A stretch of 64,000 nt of DNA from Denticeps clupeoides (lineage: Eukaryota > Chordata > Actinopteri > Clupeiformes > Denticipitidae), in the NCBI RefSeq assembly GCF_900700375.1, contig NC_041712.1, positions 19,613,280 through 19,677,279 on the forward strand, in the 5' to 3' direction. Shown here one piece after another: positions 41,106-53,400 of this stretch (the first letter of the stretch is position 1; each line of letters opens with the position of its first letter). Position numbers and translations under genes: made by a program. The notes below the pieces were generated by a model. It was not told the origin of the DNA and did no database searches. It worked only from the letters and a program-made list of their open reading frames with translations.

Positions 41106-42830
41106 ATATTTCCCTCTGTCCCCAACCAAGCAGGATGTCTCCATTGTTTGTCTCCCATGCTGCTGAAGCACACAAACACACACTATCTCGCTGACACAAA
41201 CACACACACAGACACATACAGGGCCAGGAGAACAGGATACTACAGGGGAGCTGGACGAATAGAGCGAATGCAGCAGGCCTAGGCTGAAGAACCCCTGTGG
41301 AATATGAGCTGCTTCGTCGTAGCCTTTTCAGTCCGAGTTTTAGCACCACTGGTGTTCGGCCAACCTACCCCTGAACTCGTAATCCCACCCCACCAAACTC
41401 AAACACGCTCACTCCCCCTCAGATCAAACTGATCACCACACAGCACCAACCAGGCAGACGGCAGAGTGAATTTGCACATAGAGGAGACAGATTCTTTTCT
41501 TTCTCGGCCTTTTATTGCACATAATAAATGATGATTCTTCCGAGGCGAGGTTCCTCTCCCACGTACGGGGGCTCGACGTCGACAGCCGCTGAAGGGATCC
41601 GACAGGGCAGTGGCGTATTCCTAACGTTGTAGATGCGCCTACCTGCTTTCCTGATAGGTCGCCCGCATTCAGACTTCAGCTGAGATTCTGCATAAGCACG
41701 CTGCTCGACCCTCGGACACGAGCAGAAACCTAACCACTGAAATAACCAACACTCGTAACCAACATCTTGCAGCGCAGCAGACCAAGCATTGATGTGCCTG
41801 ATCAATAGTTTAATGAATCTGGTGGATGCTTTGTAATATTTTCCTTATGTTACGTTGTGTGTGCATTTTCACATGTACTTTATGTGGGTGTGATTCCAAA
41901 TACTCGTAGTGCAATTCCAAGACCCGGTGCAGAACTACGTAGATCTTCCTCCAGCCTCACGTGGAAATGTAATGGTTAAAATAAAAAAGGGCGCAGGCTG
42001 CTGTTCTGCAGCAGCACCTGTGGCTGCATTCTGACAGCCCACGCGTTCGTATTGACCAAGCAGTGTTGTCCGCCTTCACCAGGCTGCTTTTAATTGCTCT
42101 GCATAGGGGAATTACTAGTTTGTCTTCAATTAAGTGATAATAATGCTTTCTTTTAAATATTTTTGTGGTGGAAACAGGAACTTTCAATTTAAACCAGAAG
42201 GTAAATTTGGAATGAAGTGTGTTTTTATTTCCTTTTCTCTCTCTTTCTGTCTTTCTCTCTGTCTTTCTTTTATTTGTCTCCATGTAATGAAATCAGTTTG
42301 CACACTGAAGCATGTGCTTTCATCTAAACCTGTAAAAAGAGTTTTTTCTTTTGATATTTTTCCAGTGGGAATTCTATTTCGAGTTTAAACATGTGTAGAA
42401 TATATTTAATATGATTCCTATATAGAACATGACAATAGATCTTATTGGTATATATATATAGGTGTTTAGTGTATGATTGTCAATATTAGTTCATTAGCTG
42501 TTGGAGCTGTCACTTGCTGACAATGTCTTGTACTTACAGCGACAAAACCTAATAATTAACAAATTATCGTACTGTTTTATTCTTTTTTTCTGTATTTCGT
42601 TTTTTTTTCAACTGTTGGTAATATAATGATCATTTTCTCCTGTGGTTTTTGCTTTAATGAAATGCTTTATAATACAATGCTAGATCTTCAGAGTATTGTT
42701 CATATTGATCAAGGTTTAAGACTGTACAGAGCAAAATGTTTTCAAAACGATTGTAAATAGAACTAATGCTTTCCTCTTCCAACTACAAATGCAGAACCTC
42801 TATAAACAAAATAAAAGATGCTATTTCAAA
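41106..42830 (+). other. ubl3: UBL3 3' UTR (probable extent)
   Basis: Long AT-rich sequence after the stop without repeats. AATAAA-type signals occur near 42,810 (ACAAAATAAAAGATG) and again at about 43,165-43,195. A long 3' UTR is usual for UBL3. The true end is inferred. Confidence 0.45.
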
Positions 42831-45238
42831 ACCAGGTCCTGAATGTTCAATTAACACTGTATTATTCTGTGTTACTCAGGAACTACATTTAATTAATGAG
42901 GAGTGTTGCATTATGGGATTATTAGCATGGCACCAGGGGTTTTTCAATACGAGTGCAAGTTGTTGTTTATCAAGTGTAAGGTGATGTTAAGACAATCATT
43001 TTGTTTCATTTATGGGAACACTGACTTCCCTTCACGCGTAGGGCTCCCTAATTCCTGCTTCCTTTTTCTAAATGAATCTTCCACTGCTCAAAGGGAACTG
43101 GTGACTCTCCTTCTTACAATGACTGAATGGTACTCTCGAATCATTTATAATATGATTCATTAAAGAATAAAAAGTGAGTCCGGAACAGAATAAAAATAGC
43201 TGGTGAAATGAATTCTGATATTCTAATGGTAAAAACATGTTATTGCATGAATACTTATTAACTATTTAAATAACCAATGGGAGCCTAGCTGTATATAAAT
43301 TGATTTACATTGACACACTGAGGGCTGAAAATAGACAATGCTTACTTCAGCTGCAGGTCAGCAGCTTCGCCTCCGGCGCTGCACATCAGCCTCTGCAATC
43401 ATGAAGTTTTCACATCATGAAACCAGGGGTATGAATCGGTTTCACATTTGATGAGACATTTGACTTCAACAAATCAGCGCTGTCCATTCTGTCAAGGTGC
43501 AGGTTGGATATTTGGAAGGACAGTGTGCTTTACTCAAGGTTTGCACATGGGTGGCATGGGCGCCCTGATGCTGGAGATGTCAACCGAAGAAGCGATGGGC
43601 CGGTCTGAGAAATGTGCAGTATTCATTTTGGACTTCACGGTCACCACTGAGCATCAGCACGTTCTGTAGCGCAGAACTGCAGAACCGTGGATTCATCCAG
43701 CTGGACCTCGGTGTTACTCGGCCATGCCAGTCAGGGTTTGCGTGACTCAAGCCTCTCGTGGGTTGTGTTCTGGTTCAGTTTCTGCCTGCCATGGTGCCAT
43801 TTCACAGTTTATTACTTGATTTATTTGGGATTGGAGTACTGATCCATTTGTAGAATATGCAGGGTTCATTACAACCTGGTTATGGAATTTGAAAAGAGAA
43901 TTTTCCAGGCCTTGAAAAGTTTTGGAATACTAAATAAACATATAAAGTTAGGGAAAAGTCATGAAAATCTGACTGACACATGAAAGTATAACGATGTCCA
44001 TAGTTCCCTAAGACTGTACGTTTTTCTATGTTCACAGCTACAATGTTTAAAACTGGAGCAAGTCTACAGTATCTTTGCTGCCTTTACGTATTTAACCACA
44101 TAAGCCACATGTCTAATTTTAAAAGTCATGTAAATTACAGCTGCTGATCTCCTTTACTCGGGATGCATGAACTTGGAGGAAGAAACACTGTCATTTAAGT
44201 TAAGCTTTTCAGGGTTGTCATAAGTCTAGTTTAACAATTTGATTTCTTTGTGATTTTCTTTTCACATTTGCACAGAAATGTCAGAGTTTCAACATATGGT
44301 CATGAACTTTTGCCTTAGAGTCATGGTAAAAGTAATGGAAATTATTTTGTAAAAATGTGTAAGAACCCAGAAAATGGTGAAATGTCAGCAGGATTGAACT
44401 GACATGAACCAGTTTGGACTATTTCACTTGAAACAGCAGCATTAGGGAAACTGAAAGTTAACCATACAGAGTCACATATTTCCTAAATGCTCTAATCCAG
44501 GTCATGTAGAGAACAAGCCTTGTCATTAGATAATGTCATCATTTTAAATGCAGTTTTACATCTACATGGATGGCCAGATAAGTGGGTGTTGTTCAGGAAC
44601 AGATGGCACTCTGATGGTTAAAGATGGTTCACTGCTTGGTGGGGATGCCAGTGAACCCCTTCAGCAGGATAATGCACCCCGCCATAAACTGTTTCAAGCA
44701 TTTTATCAGGTTGTGCCAAGCTGGAGTCAGGCGTGGTTTGACTCTGAATAGTTTTGTCAAGCTGATTCAGTGTCTTCGGTACCAGCCTCACGCAGACATT
44801 TAGCGTCTTTCTTGGTGCCTTGGCACCCTCTATGGGTCCAAACAGGTTCACATGCGTCCATCATGAATGAACATATATATATGAATATATTTAACATTTA
44901 ACAGTTTTCCAACAATACAGCCTTACATCAGTACAAAATCAGTCCAGTCTTTATTTATTGGAAGATACATTTTTTTGTATTATTACAAATTATTATTATT
45001 ATAATTTTTTATTCTACTCTCCACAATGTCTTAGAAAAAAACTTTTCTTGTTGTTATCTCCTTGAGATTTTGTGGACTTGCACATGAAATATCACTGCAT
45101 TCATTACATTAGATAACATTTTTTTTAATGAAGAATCTTCACGTCATCTGCAACATGTGGTAAAATGTCTAATTACAGATTATATATAATAACCACTTCC
45201 ATATATACACGTTGATATTTTGAAGATAAAATCATACA
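42831..45238. other. UBL3 to odorant receptor intergenic region
   Basis: AT-rich with no supportable gene. At 44,560-44,720 a short stretch translating to LQQDNAPRHKLFQAF resembles transposase-type sequence and is probably a mobile-element scrap. Confidence 0.4.
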
Positions 45239-46213
45239 TCATCTTACAGTGGTCACAAGTGAAACCTTTGGACCAAACTTGACAATTCGAACCCACCGGG
45301 CCAGAGCCTCTTTAATCTCCTTAGCTCTGAAGCAGTAAATGAACGGGTTGATGAATGGAGGGAAAACGCTGTAAAGGAGGATGAGGGCGATGCGTAGGTC
45401 TGGGGTGATCACCACACCCACCACATTGGTGATATAAACGCTGCAGCGTGGAAAGTAATAGAGAGCAATGATGCAGAGTTGCGTGCTGCAAGTTGTGAAG
45501 GCCTTCCATCGTCCCTGTGAAGTCACAATCCTCATCACCGAGAAAATAATGCTGCCATAGGAAAAGATGATAAAGGCCAAGGGCACAAGAAGCACTATCA
45601 TAGCATTCACAAAAGCCACAAGATATTGATATTTGATGTTTGCACATGCAAGTTTAGATATAGAGTTATGGTCGCAGTAACACTGAATGATCCGATTGGG
45701 TCCACAGTATGGAAATTCATAGGCATGAACGATGCTGATGGTGGGAGTGATAAAGGAGGTGATCCAGCAGGTAACGTTGATAATAATCACATTTCGACTT
45801 GTCATCAGTACAGGGTACCTCAGAGGATTGCAGATGGCAATGTAACGGTCCAGGGCCATGATCATCATGATGAAAGAGTTTAGAGAACCAAAGTAGTGAA
45901 TCAGCAGCATTTGAATGAGACACACATCGAAAGGTACAACTTCATCATTGAACCAATACCTCGCTATTATTTTGGGCAGAGCCGTTGTGCTGAAGCCCAT
46001 ATCGGAAAGGGCGAGGCTCACCATGATGCCGTACATGGGCTTTTGGAGGCTGCGCTCATGCGCAAACAATATCACTAAAAGGGAGTTTCCTGCCATGGTA
46101 ATTACATAGATGAAAAAGAACGCGCAGGAGACAAGGCCGTAGTATTCAGGGGGGAGTTCAGGGAAGCCCACCAGGATGAACTCTTTGATTGTTGTCCAGT
46201 TTTCCTGTAACAT
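45239..46213 (-). CDS. Odorant receptor, receptor 1 of the array
   Basis: Single-exon class A GPCR of the fish odorant receptor family, expected in cilia of olfactory neurons and coupled to a Golf-type G protein. From MLQENWT it has 324 residues. The glycosylation site NWT is at 5-7 and TM1 contains GNSLLVIL (N43). The TM2 motif is KPMYGIM, the TM3 disulfide Cys is C98, and MALDRYIAICNPLRYP has DRY at 122-124. ECL2 is rich in Cys (PYCGPNRIIQCYCD), TM6 has FTTCSTQLCIIALYY, and TM7 is PPFINPFIYCFR. An upstream in-frame ATG at 46225 adds four residues. I prefer 46213 because TTTTTCAG ends one base before it, like a splice acceptor for a 5' UTR exon. The ligand is unknown. This is the most divergent receptor here. 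Confidence 0.93.
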   Translation of the reverse strand: MLQENWTTIKEFILVGFPELPPEYYGLVSCAFFFIYVITMAGNSLLVILFAHERSLQKPMYGIMVSLALSDMGFSTTALPKIIARYWFNDEVVPFDVCLIQMLLIHYFGSLNSFIMMIMALDRYIAICNPLRYPVLMTSRNVIIINVTCWITSFITPTISIVHAYEFPYCGPNRIIQCYCDHNSISKLACANIKYQYLVAFVNAMIVLLVPLAFIIFSYGSIIFSVMRIVTSQGRWKAFTTCSTQLCIIALYYFPRCSVYITNVVGVVITPDLRIALILLYSVFPPFINPFIYCFRAKEIKEALARWVRIVKFGPKVSLVTTVR

Positions 46214-48123
46214 TCTGAAAAACATGAAAACACAAACTCTTTGGCAACACTAAAAACCAAATATTTTTATATGAAAGGCCAGTGTTACATATTCCAACAA
46301 TGACATTAATAATCATATTAATAACACATGCAATACCTGCTTAGGGTTGTATTTAGAATGAAAGAGTGCTCAAGCATTCAAGCAACTTGGTTTATATAGC
46401 CTACATTTCAAGGGCATGTAAATTGGGAGGCGTGTAAAAAAAGGTTTATTGGCTGGTGTAATTAGTGATGTAATTAGTAAGAGACAGTATGGAGGGAGGA
46501 GTGCAAGTGTATGGTTCATTGTTGCAGGTCAGTTTAATGTGGCACCACTGCTGTCATTTATAATTACAGCATTTGTCCCCCACTCCAAAAACCAAATCGT
46601 TCTGGGTATCATGCAACCCCAGTTCCAAAAATCTTACAAACAGAATGCAATGATTTGCAACTTCAAGGAAACCCATATTTTATTCATTGAGACAATTTAC
46701 TATTTCATGAAAAATATTGATGTCATCTCTAAAAAGTTGGGTCAAGTGATACGTTGGGTCACAAAATACATTCCGTGCCACAAACAATTTACATTACAAA
46801 TTGTCACTTTAATCACAAAAATCAAAACCAGTGATTCACATAATCTTCTGTAATATATAGTTTTTTTTAGTATACATTAAGCTAGTATACAAAAAGTTTT
46901 TTATGGCTGTTTTGGAACTGTATTCTTTTCAGTAACATCTTGTTACTTGCGGGGACGGACGACCCAAGAGCAAGCATCACACACAACTTAAATTTAATTA
47001 AGCAAAGAGATAAAGATACAAACAACACCAAATCCTTAAGTGATGTGGGGTGGCGCGGGACGTTGCTGGGGCTGGATGGGGTGGACAGATGAAGGTGAGC
47101 TGAGCAAAGACGATGATTGTCCTAAACTTGGCATTACGGAAACAAATCCTCACTAACTTTATGAATCCTATCTTATCTTCGTTTAGAAGACCATATGACC
47201 TTCATGTAGGAGACGGTTACCTTTGCATTGAGCACAGCTGCTTTGAAATCATGCCACGTCATGGCGCCTGTAGTCCACCAGGCGGCGCCACATCCTCATC
47301 TGTTTCCGACTGAGACGTAATCTGGACCTGGTCAGACGCCTGGGATGCACCATGCTTTGGTGTGCTGTTTCTGTGCATTGTTATGTTTAAGTGCAACAAA
47401 GGCATGTTTGTGCATTGTGCTTTACTTTTTTGTATATGCATATATTAAAGAATATTTAGATTAAATTGTAATTTTCTTGTTGTCGAACTTGTGTACAGAA
47501 TCTACAACAGAGTGAATAAAATAGATGTATTCATAGTTGGGGTCCTAGTGAACCGGAATTGATCTCTTCATCGATGGTAACTTAAGCACGTTGTAAGTCG
47601 CTCTGGATAAGGGCGTCTGCCAAATGCCGTAAATGTAAATAAATGAAACGTTATTTCAACACTTAATTCATCAAGCAATATTGCTAAAAATGTAACCTTT
47701 TGGTTTTCAAAAGCAAAGAAATATCATTCTGCACTGAAAGACATTCACAATTGTTTGACAATATTTCCACTAATAAATAAATATTAAAACATGAAATATT
47801 CAAATAGTTTAAGTTGAATGTCTTATTAATATAGAATATATTCATTAAATAATTTGGTTAGTCATTTTTGAACTGAGGTAACTTAAAATTTTAATTCAAC
47901 ATATGACCACAATATTAAAATATGACACATCCTTTCTTCAAAGCATTTGAATAATGGGTATTATGCATTTACCACAATTCATATTTACATTATTCTTCTC
48001 TCATATTCAACTGAAATCTAAAAATCATATTTAACACAGGGTTGAAATATAATATTTCTCTTATTAGAAGCATTTTTTTGTTTTACATGGGTATTATGCC
48101 ATTCTGTCCATAAATAATTGTTT
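46214..48123. other. Intergenic region between receptors 1 and 2
   Basis: Possible upstream exon and promoter of receptor 1 lie in the first few hundred bases. At about 46,610-46,790 a degenerate segment (CAACCCCAGTTCCAAAAA, AATGATTTGCAA) resembles a common fish DNA transposon of the CAACCCCAATTCCAA type. A SINE tail lies at 47,590-47,640. The rest is AT-rich. Confidence 0.4.
47590..47640 (+). repeat. SINE family A tail fragment
   Basis: Only the 3' end remains: CGCTCTGGATAAGGGCGTCT and AAATGCCGTAAATGTAAAT. Confidence 0.8.
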
Positions 48124-49092
48124 TCAGGTGGGAATTGTAAAAGATTTTACACCCCCTCTGAATTTTTTTACCCAGTGGTTCAGTACATGATTGATTTCCT
48201 TGTTTCTAAAACAATAGATGAAAGGGTTGATGAATGGAGGGAATAAACTGTAGAAGAGGATAAGAGCAATGCGGATGTCTGGAACAAAGACCACACCCAG
48301 TAAATTGGACACGTAAACACCACAACGGGGCAAATAGTAAATCCCAATAATGCAGAGCTGTGTGCTACATGTGGAGAACGTTCTCCATCGGCTGCCCATG
48401 CTGGTCACCTTCATGACAGAGACAATGATATGGGTGTAGGAATACACAATGAAGGTCAAGGGGCCCAGAAGTGCCACCATGGCTAATGAGAATGCCACTA
48501 AGTTCTGATAGGTAGTGGTGACACAAGATAGTTTAAAAACAGAGGCCTGGTCACAGTAACACTGAACGATGCGGTTGGGCCCACAGAATGGTGTCCGGGA
48601 CCCTTCTATTAGGTTGAATAAGTTGAACATAAAGGAGCTCACCCATGCAAATATATTAAGAGCGAGTGTGATGCGATTTGTCATCAGTACAGGATACCTG
48701 AGTGGATTACATATGGCCAAGTAACGATCCAGAGCCATTAACATCAAAATAAAAGAGGTCACCGTTGCAAAATAGTGAACCAGCTTCATCTGCATTAAAC
48801 AGGCATAGACAGGGATTGTTTCATCATCAAACCAGTATTTCGCAATTATCTTGGGCAAAGCCACAGTGCTGAAGCCGATATCTGACAGAGCGAGGCTGAA
48901 CATGATTCCATACATTGGTTTCTGGAGACTATGCTCTTTGACAAATAACACTACTAGAATAGAGTTTCCAACAACCGTAGTTACATAGACAAGGAAAAAC
49001 AGTGCAGCAACCAGTCCATAATATTTAGGGTTCAGTCCAGGGAAGCCCACCAGGATGAACTCTTTGACTGTCGTCCAGTTTTCCTGCAACAT
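48124..49092 (-). CDS. Odorant receptor, receptor 2 of the array
   Basis: Intact single-exon receptor of 322 residues from MLQENWT. It has NWT near the N-terminus, GNSILVVL in TM1, KPMYGIMFSLALSDIGF in TM2 and MALDRYLAICNPLRYP with a complete DRY. ECL2 reads PFCGPNRIVQCYCDQ, TM6 has FSTCSTQLCIIGIYYLPRCG, and TM7 is PPFINPFIYCFRNKEINHVL. The start at 49092 is preceded by GATCTTCAG, a likely acceptor. Four more codons (MIFR) are open upstream. It is nearer to receptors 3-5 than to receptor 1. All structural residues are present, so it should be functional; the odorant cannot be inferred. Confidence 0.93.
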   Translation of the reverse strand: MLQENWTTVKEFILVGFPGLNPKYYGLVAALFFLVYVTTVVGNSILVVLFVKEHSLQKPMYGIMFSLALSDIGFSTVALPKIIAKYWFDDETIPVYACLMQMKLVHYFATVTSFILMLMALDRYLAICNPLRYPVLMTNRITLALNIFAWVSSFMFNLFNLIEGSRTPFCGPNRIVQCYCDQASVFKLSCVTTTYQNLVAFSLAMVALLGPLTFIVYSYTHIIVSVMKVTSMGSRWRTFSTCSTQLCIIGIYYLPRCGVYVSNLLGVVFVPDIRIALILFYSLFPPFINPFIYCFRNKEINHVLNHWVKKFRGGVKSFTIPT

Positions 49093-50480
49093 TCTGAAGA
49101 TCATATGAAAAAATGTAAAAAATTACAAAAAAGGTTACCTCATACCTCATCCCATAGGTGTGCAAATACACATCATAAAACAAGATGAAATCCTACATAA
49201 AAGAATGACTAAATCCCATTTCAGCAATTCACAGACAGAGAACCTTATTAACTACAAGCAGTTACTAATTATGCAACTATGGCATCTTGACCTAGTGAAA
49301 CTTCATAATAATGACAGTCAAACACAAAAGAGAAACAGAAGTCACACCTGTTATCTTTTCCGCTTACAACAGTGAATAACGTACAATGGCCAGACAGAGG
49401 GATACTTATATTGTTTGCTGAGATGCAGATTGGGGGAGGAGATTTACCTTGATGCTCTATGGAAATAGAGGATATCATGAAACTTGTAAACCAGAACATT
49501 GGCACAAAGTGGGAAGAGCCTTAAATAAAAAAAATGCAAATATATGGTCTATCATTAAATGTTGTTAGTGGGATGCGCACACTCAGCATCCCACTAACAA
49601 CACTCTCTTTACATAGACCCACCATTTTATATTCAAGTTAAGACATGCATGTGATGTGTTTTGGTCCAATGTTATGTCATCTGTAGACAAGAACAATAAC
49701 ATTGTTGGAATCTTTGTGTCCCTCTACAGTTGACATAATTTTTTCCCAAACTGGCATTCTAATTTGTTGAGAGGAATCCTAGGAGTGCCAGTATCTTACA
49801 ATAAGCCTGACAGCAACAACAAATTTGTCTACAGTTTCAGCATAACCTGAAAAACATATTATATTGTAATGTAGTCAAATACGCTGCACAGATCAATTGG
49901 GTTTTGTGTGTGTTGAGCTACTGTTCTTATTTGTTCAGAAGGTGAAGATGAAATAAATATCACACCATTAACAAATATATTTCTTGATTCAGCAACAAAT
50001 GTAAGAAGAGTCACAGAGATAATTTATGACTTACAAATAAATGTAACACCATGCACAAATGTCAGTGTATGTATGTAAAAAAAAGAGATCTACAAACTGA
50101 TAAACCTGCCTTTACAAACAATTTGTCATTTATGAATACCTCTCACAGCTGCCGCAGCCTGCACCAATCAGCCTGACAGCAGGGTGATGCTGGTTAGGTG
50201 TCCATGGTTAGGGCCCTGTTTAAAGGAACTTTCTGGCAGCAGACAGCCACTGTCGCATTAATGTAGACTGGTCCTACATAACGCGGCGGAGCCGGGAGGC
50301 ACGGCGGATATAACGCGACGTATAACGCGCCGGATGCGGTGTATAACGCGGCGGATGCGGTGTATAACGCGGCGGATGTGGCACAGGGTCTTCTCCCCCC
50401 CGTTACCCCAGTTCCCGATCGCAGATTGAGCTGCTCCTCTCCCTGTTGACCTGCCATCCAGACGGCGTGAATCATCTGCT
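49093..50480. other. Intergenic region between receptor 2 and LTR element
   Basis: AT-rich, holding a perfect hairpin at 49,561-49,601. From 50,270 to 50,390 a 21-bp unit (TATAACGCGGCGGATGCGGTG type) is imperfectly repeated in a GC-rich island. Confidence 0.5.
49561..49601. other. Perfect 15-bp hairpin
   Basis: The arm GTTGTTAGTGGGATG is followed by an 11-base loop and its exact complement CATCCCACTAACAAC. It could be the closely spaced ends of a small transposon or an isolated stem-loop. Confidence 0.9.
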
Positions 50481-53400
50481 GCATCATCTGTGCCAGATTT
50501 CCTTGTCCGTCAGTCAATTCACCGGACGATTCTGGGCCCTGGCTGCGAAAAACTCCGCTGGATGTCCATGCCCTCTGGATGATTTACTATGAAGGACTGG
50601 CCCCGCGAATCTGCGGCGAGATGGTCAGCCAGGAGATGCCAGCAACATATGAAGCGTTGATCCAACTGGCGCTTAGGATCGATCACCACCTGCTGGCACT
50701 CCCGAAAACTGCGGATCCCACTCCACCCGTGCATCGGACCCTTCGACCCCTGTTTTCATCGCCTCGAACCACCTTTACTCCTCCAGACAATCGGGGGGAA
50801 CCCATGCAGCTTGGACAGGCAGCCCTCACCAATGAGAAGAAACATCAGCGTTTTCAGGAGGGCTTGTGTGCATACTGCGCTTCCCCCCACACAACCTCTT
50901 AACCTACCATATTTGTCCAGGAAAACGGTGCTACCAGCAGCACGATCAACTGTGCCACTTCTTCCTCATTTTCCGACGCCAACCTCACGATTCACTCTCC
51001 CAGCCATCCTGGAATGGAATCAGCACTTCGTCTCCACCACTGCCTTTGTGGATTCCGGGGGCGGCTGGAAACTTCATAGACCACTCATTCGTTAGAACAT
51101 ATCACATCTCCATGGAACCCCTCGCATCGCCACTCACCATCACCTCCGTGGATGGTTGAGCCGTTTCCTCAGGGCCCATCACTCACTCACCATGGGTGCT
51201 CTCCAGCTCTGGATCGACACCCACGTCGAAAAAATCCTCACCACTACTCCTTGGGTTCCCCTTTCTGGCTCCCATGAACCTCATCTCTCCTGGTAATCAG
51301 GTGTGGTGTTGGAGTGGGAAGTGCATTGCCATCGCCACTGCCTTCTGCCACAGCCCTCTCCGTCCTCCACCTTGAAACCAGAATCAACCCGTCCTGTTTT
51401 AGCCCATCCAGAGCTGCCCAGCTGCCACCACATCGGCCAGGCAACATGGCCATTGACCTGCTACCGGTAACCCCACGTGGCACGCTGCTATAGCAGCCAC
51501 ATACACTTTAACAGTGGAAAATGCCCTGCCCTTGACAAATATGTCCTGCATCAGTAACCGAACACACAAGTGCTACAATTATAAGCAGAGGTAACAACCT
51601 TGGGAACAAATGCAGTGTTAGATAACTGTACAACCTAGCATCGCCCAGGCCGAAAATCATACAAGAAGGATGAACAGAGAATGGAATCTCATTCACCGGG
51701 AGGCTGAGGACAGTGCGAGAAGCTGTCTTAAGGGTAAGGAATTTCACACTCACATGTTCCAGAGGCTTGACCCGTGACGGTGAGACTCATTGTACGGCCA
51801 CAACTCTGAATCGCGCCACGTGAAGTGCGCAGATTCAGGTCCGAGATCATGCAGATCTCCTCCCAGGTCACTGGATTGGGGTTGCCAGAGTCCAGCTGCT
51901 TTTCCAGCTCCTCCAGCAGTTCAGCTTGGTACGCCGTCCGGTCCTGTGCCCTGGCGGAAAGCGAGGAAGATTTAAAAATCTTCTGATAAATGGACGCTGT
52001 GAAGCGATCCATATTACCTGGGAGTGATGGTCCTGTTGACGAAAAAGAAGCCCTCCTGGTCAGGTGGAGGTGATGAGTCACCGAAGCCTCAACTGTGGGC
52101 GGGCTGGAGAGCCCCAGCTCCTCCATGTCGCCAATATCCCAAACTGAGTAGCCCTTGATGGGAACATGGTTAGAAAAGGGTTTATCCCAGGACCATCTGA
52201 CCTCGGTCACATGCACAGGCACCACGGGAAGCTGCATGTGATTGGCTGCATGCGGGCAGACGAGAAGGGAGTCGTTTCCCATCTAAAAAGTTCCTCTCAA
52301 CAATGGCCAGCCTGGCCGCGGCTCTTTTACAGACCTTGACCAAACCGAAGTCCCCCTTGGAGGGCTCGCTGCCCTGAGCGCTGGGAGGTCTAGAGGGCTA
52401 CACATCCGGGAGAATGGCATCCTCGTCCTCCTCATCTGGCTCGTCTCGGAGGAGCTGATCGTCATCCTTCTTCTCGACATCTGCCACCTCCCTGTCCACG
52501 AACATGTGCTCGTCGAACAGCGGGGACAGCATAGGGCACTCAACGGCCACTATTTCTGCCCAGCTCATGGAGGTGTGAGGTGGCGGGGGTTTTGAGGCAC
52601 CCTCCGCCACGGTTTTAGGCAGCAGACACGTGTTGGTGCATGTGGCCGTAGCGACGCATAGTGGGACACGACGTCCCAATAGTGGGACACGACGTCCCAA
52701 TAGTGGGACACGACGTCCTTTGTCCTGGAGAACCCGGCAGGAGAGGAGTTGGCCATTAGAACTTGGCAAGAGCTCTAAATGGCCGGGGACACTCGCCACA
52801 ATGCGTTAGCGTCGAAATACGTCCTTTCCCTTTTTTTTCTCTCCTACCCCCTCGCCTTGACGCATTAGGTGAAAGGAAGACCTCTCAGTACCTTGGGGAA
52901 GGTGACTGCAGGCCTGCGTTCTGCGGCGAGGTCCTTGACGGCTCGCCTGTGAACTGTAAGCAGGGGGCAGCCACAGTCTGGGCACTGAGAAAAGTCCGCA
53001 GATCTTCACAGGGAAGAGTGCGAGAAGGCCGTTCCGGTGGGCTGCAGCACATGATATAGGGAGGTGGGGCTCCCGGGGTGCAGCTGCCATTGGTCCGTCT
53101 GCTTCCGCAGTCGGTCACGCTGAGGGCGTTCCCATAATGATACCCATAGATTCCCATAGATACTAAGCGAATGTTTGAAATAGAATCTCATCACTATCAA
53201 AGCGTCCAAACAACTCAATCCCCATCAGGCGAGGTGGGCCCTTTTCTTTGAACAATTCAGCTTCCAGTTATCTTACCGTCTCGGTTGCAGGAACCAAAAA
53301 GCCGACGCACTGTCCCGACAGCTCGCTCCAGATTCCCTATCCTCTGACCCCAAGCCCATTCTCCCACCTCATCGCATCCTGGGTCCTCTCTGGTGGTCCC

